From: Agelas oroides
Taxonomy: Eukaryota > Porifera > Demospongiae > Agelasida > Agelasidae
Assembly: GCA_949130485.1 (NCBI GenBank)
Contig: OX422186.1
Span: 999,497 to 1,063,496 of the forward strand
Direction: 5' to 3'
Length of the DNA: 64,000 nt
The translations under genes were made by a program, and so were the position numbers. The notes under the pieces were generated by a model that saw nothing but the letters and a program-made list of their open reading frames with translations, ran no database searches and was not told the origin of the DNA. Below, one piece after another: positions 63,040 through 64,000 of this stretch; the stretch's first letter is position 1; each line of letters opens with the position of its first letter.

Positions 63040-63380
63040 ACATATGCATAAGAGTCAAAACTGCAACTTTGATAACATGCATGCATGGTTGTTAATACTA
63101 TGTTGATATGTTAATGTATGCACACGTAAACGAAGGCATGCATGGTTGTTAATACTATGTTGATACGTTAATGCATGCACACGTAAATGAAGGCATGCAT
63201 GGTTGTATTGCAGTTGTGTACAAAGTATACATGCTGTCGATTTGAATACCGGCAAACATTCATTTGTAAGCGCATGAATATTGGCGATGGAGCACGCGTA
63301 CGACATGTTTATGTACGCGTATGTTCAAGTTTAAGTTTAATGTAATGATATTTAGATGCCTGCATGGCTGAGAGTGAAAG

Positions 63381-63427
63381 CATAGATAGATATACCTTCG
63401 TACTTCCGAAGGTATATACTATCTATG
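63381..63427. repeat. Palindrome 3' of P3 (one base lost in the left arm)
   Basis: Same hairpin as at 48,666, with a single-base deletion in the left arm; the right arm is intact. Confidence 0.85.
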
Positions 63428-63507
63428 GTGAAAGAATGGCTAAAGTTGAATACTGATGATAGGCTTCAATCACGCATGCAGTCCATTTCCTAAAACATTA
63501 AAAATGT

Positions 63508-64000
63508 AAAAAGATGTAGGGATGGCATGCCAGAAAGTATGCAAACAAGGTAGAGATGATGCATGAAAGCAAAGGTCTACATAGTGGCAAAGCCCCATCC
63601 CTACATCTTTTTCACACTGCAGTTAGACAGTGCATGGGCATAGTCTTTACTAGCAGTTCATGGCTGTAGCCTCATTCTCAGGCCATGCACTTTCTACGGC
63701 TCCCACCACATGGCCTGGGAACGAGGCTAATATGAGCGTATAGATGTGTGTGCCTTGTAGGTGGCTACCAAGGTTAGTAGTTTTATTGCCAACATACTAC
63801 TTGTGGTGACATGCAGTGGTACCCTTGTTATATGCCTCTGGTATAACCTAGACAGTGAGCTCGAGTGGGCTGCAGACTGGTCATAGTAATCAGTGTGTAA
63901 AACTCAAGCACTCATGCACAGCGTTAATAACTGCATGGATGGGTGCAGATTCAGCTCTCGAGCACGCTGTCTAACTGCAGTGTGAAAAAGATGTAGGGAT
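63508..64000. mobile_element. Nested inverted repeats GATGTAGGGAT
   Basis: 63,508-63,612 has ends AAAAAGATGTAGGGATGG and CCATCCCTACATCTTTTT. The right arm plus CACACTGCAGTTAGACAG pairs again with CTGTCTAACTGCAGTGTG...GATGTAGGGAT at 63,966-64,000. The second unit may run past the window edge. 63,671-63,730 holds another GCCTCATTCTCAGGCCATG/CATGGCCTGGGAACGAGGC hairpin. Confidence 0.7.

Overview
The window looks like nuclear DNA of an early-branching animal, most likely a sponge. This is an inference from split genes with GT-AG introns, a transglutaminase family, an ankyrin-Death gene, an animal-type kinase, and a very high load of non-autonomous DNA transposons, tRNA-derived SINEs and microsatellites. 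No name was looked up. Ordinary host genes make up a minority of the 64 kb.

Layout. 1-4,919 holds the 3' half of a transglutaminase gene (TG1; the catalytic half lies off the left edge). 5.5-6.1 kb holds decayed scraps of a transglutaminase last exon and of a kinase. 7.3-13.2 kb holds the first copy (P1) of a secreted, intronless trypsin-fold gene, interrupted downstream by a 2,858-bp transposon with 661-bp terminal inverted repeats. 13.7-18.6 kb is a graveyard: a piece of a bubblegum-type acyl-CoA synthetase, an ankyrin relic and a three-exon 3' transglutaminase fragment (TG2). 19.8-20.7 kb is the catalytic exon of a kinase on the minus strand. 24.4-27.3 kb is a three-exon ankyrin-Death gene on the minus strand. 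29.7-43.6 kb is a 17-exon transglutaminase gene (TG3), which begins with the C-terminal half of one enzyme and reads in phase into a complete second one. 46-49 kb and 61-63.4 kb carry copies P2 and P3 of the trypsin-fold gene. Between them lie an endonuclease-less LINE with a PHD-finger ORF1 and a broken Ty3/gypsy fossil split by a mosaic insertion.

Two duplication systems explain much of the window. A block of about 5 kb (1-4,960 and 37,919-43,640) carries the transglutaminase 3' exons. A block of about 2.5 kb carries the P gene with its promoter and a minisatellite-bearing hairpin element. Because the copies are still close, insertions present in one and absent in another give empty sites: ATAT for the long-TIR element, a 559-bp element at 60,298, and a SINE at 38,960.

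The most unusual biology is the P family. All three open reading frames are intact, with a signal peptide, an RxxR site before the mature N-terminus and ten cysteines, yet all three catalytic triad positions are replaced in every copy (His to Ser, Asp to Asn, Ser to Ala). That points to a maintained, secreted pseudoprotease family. The second is the apparent fusion of two transglutaminases in TG3, with a 10-base GT...AG remnant at a paralogous intron position.
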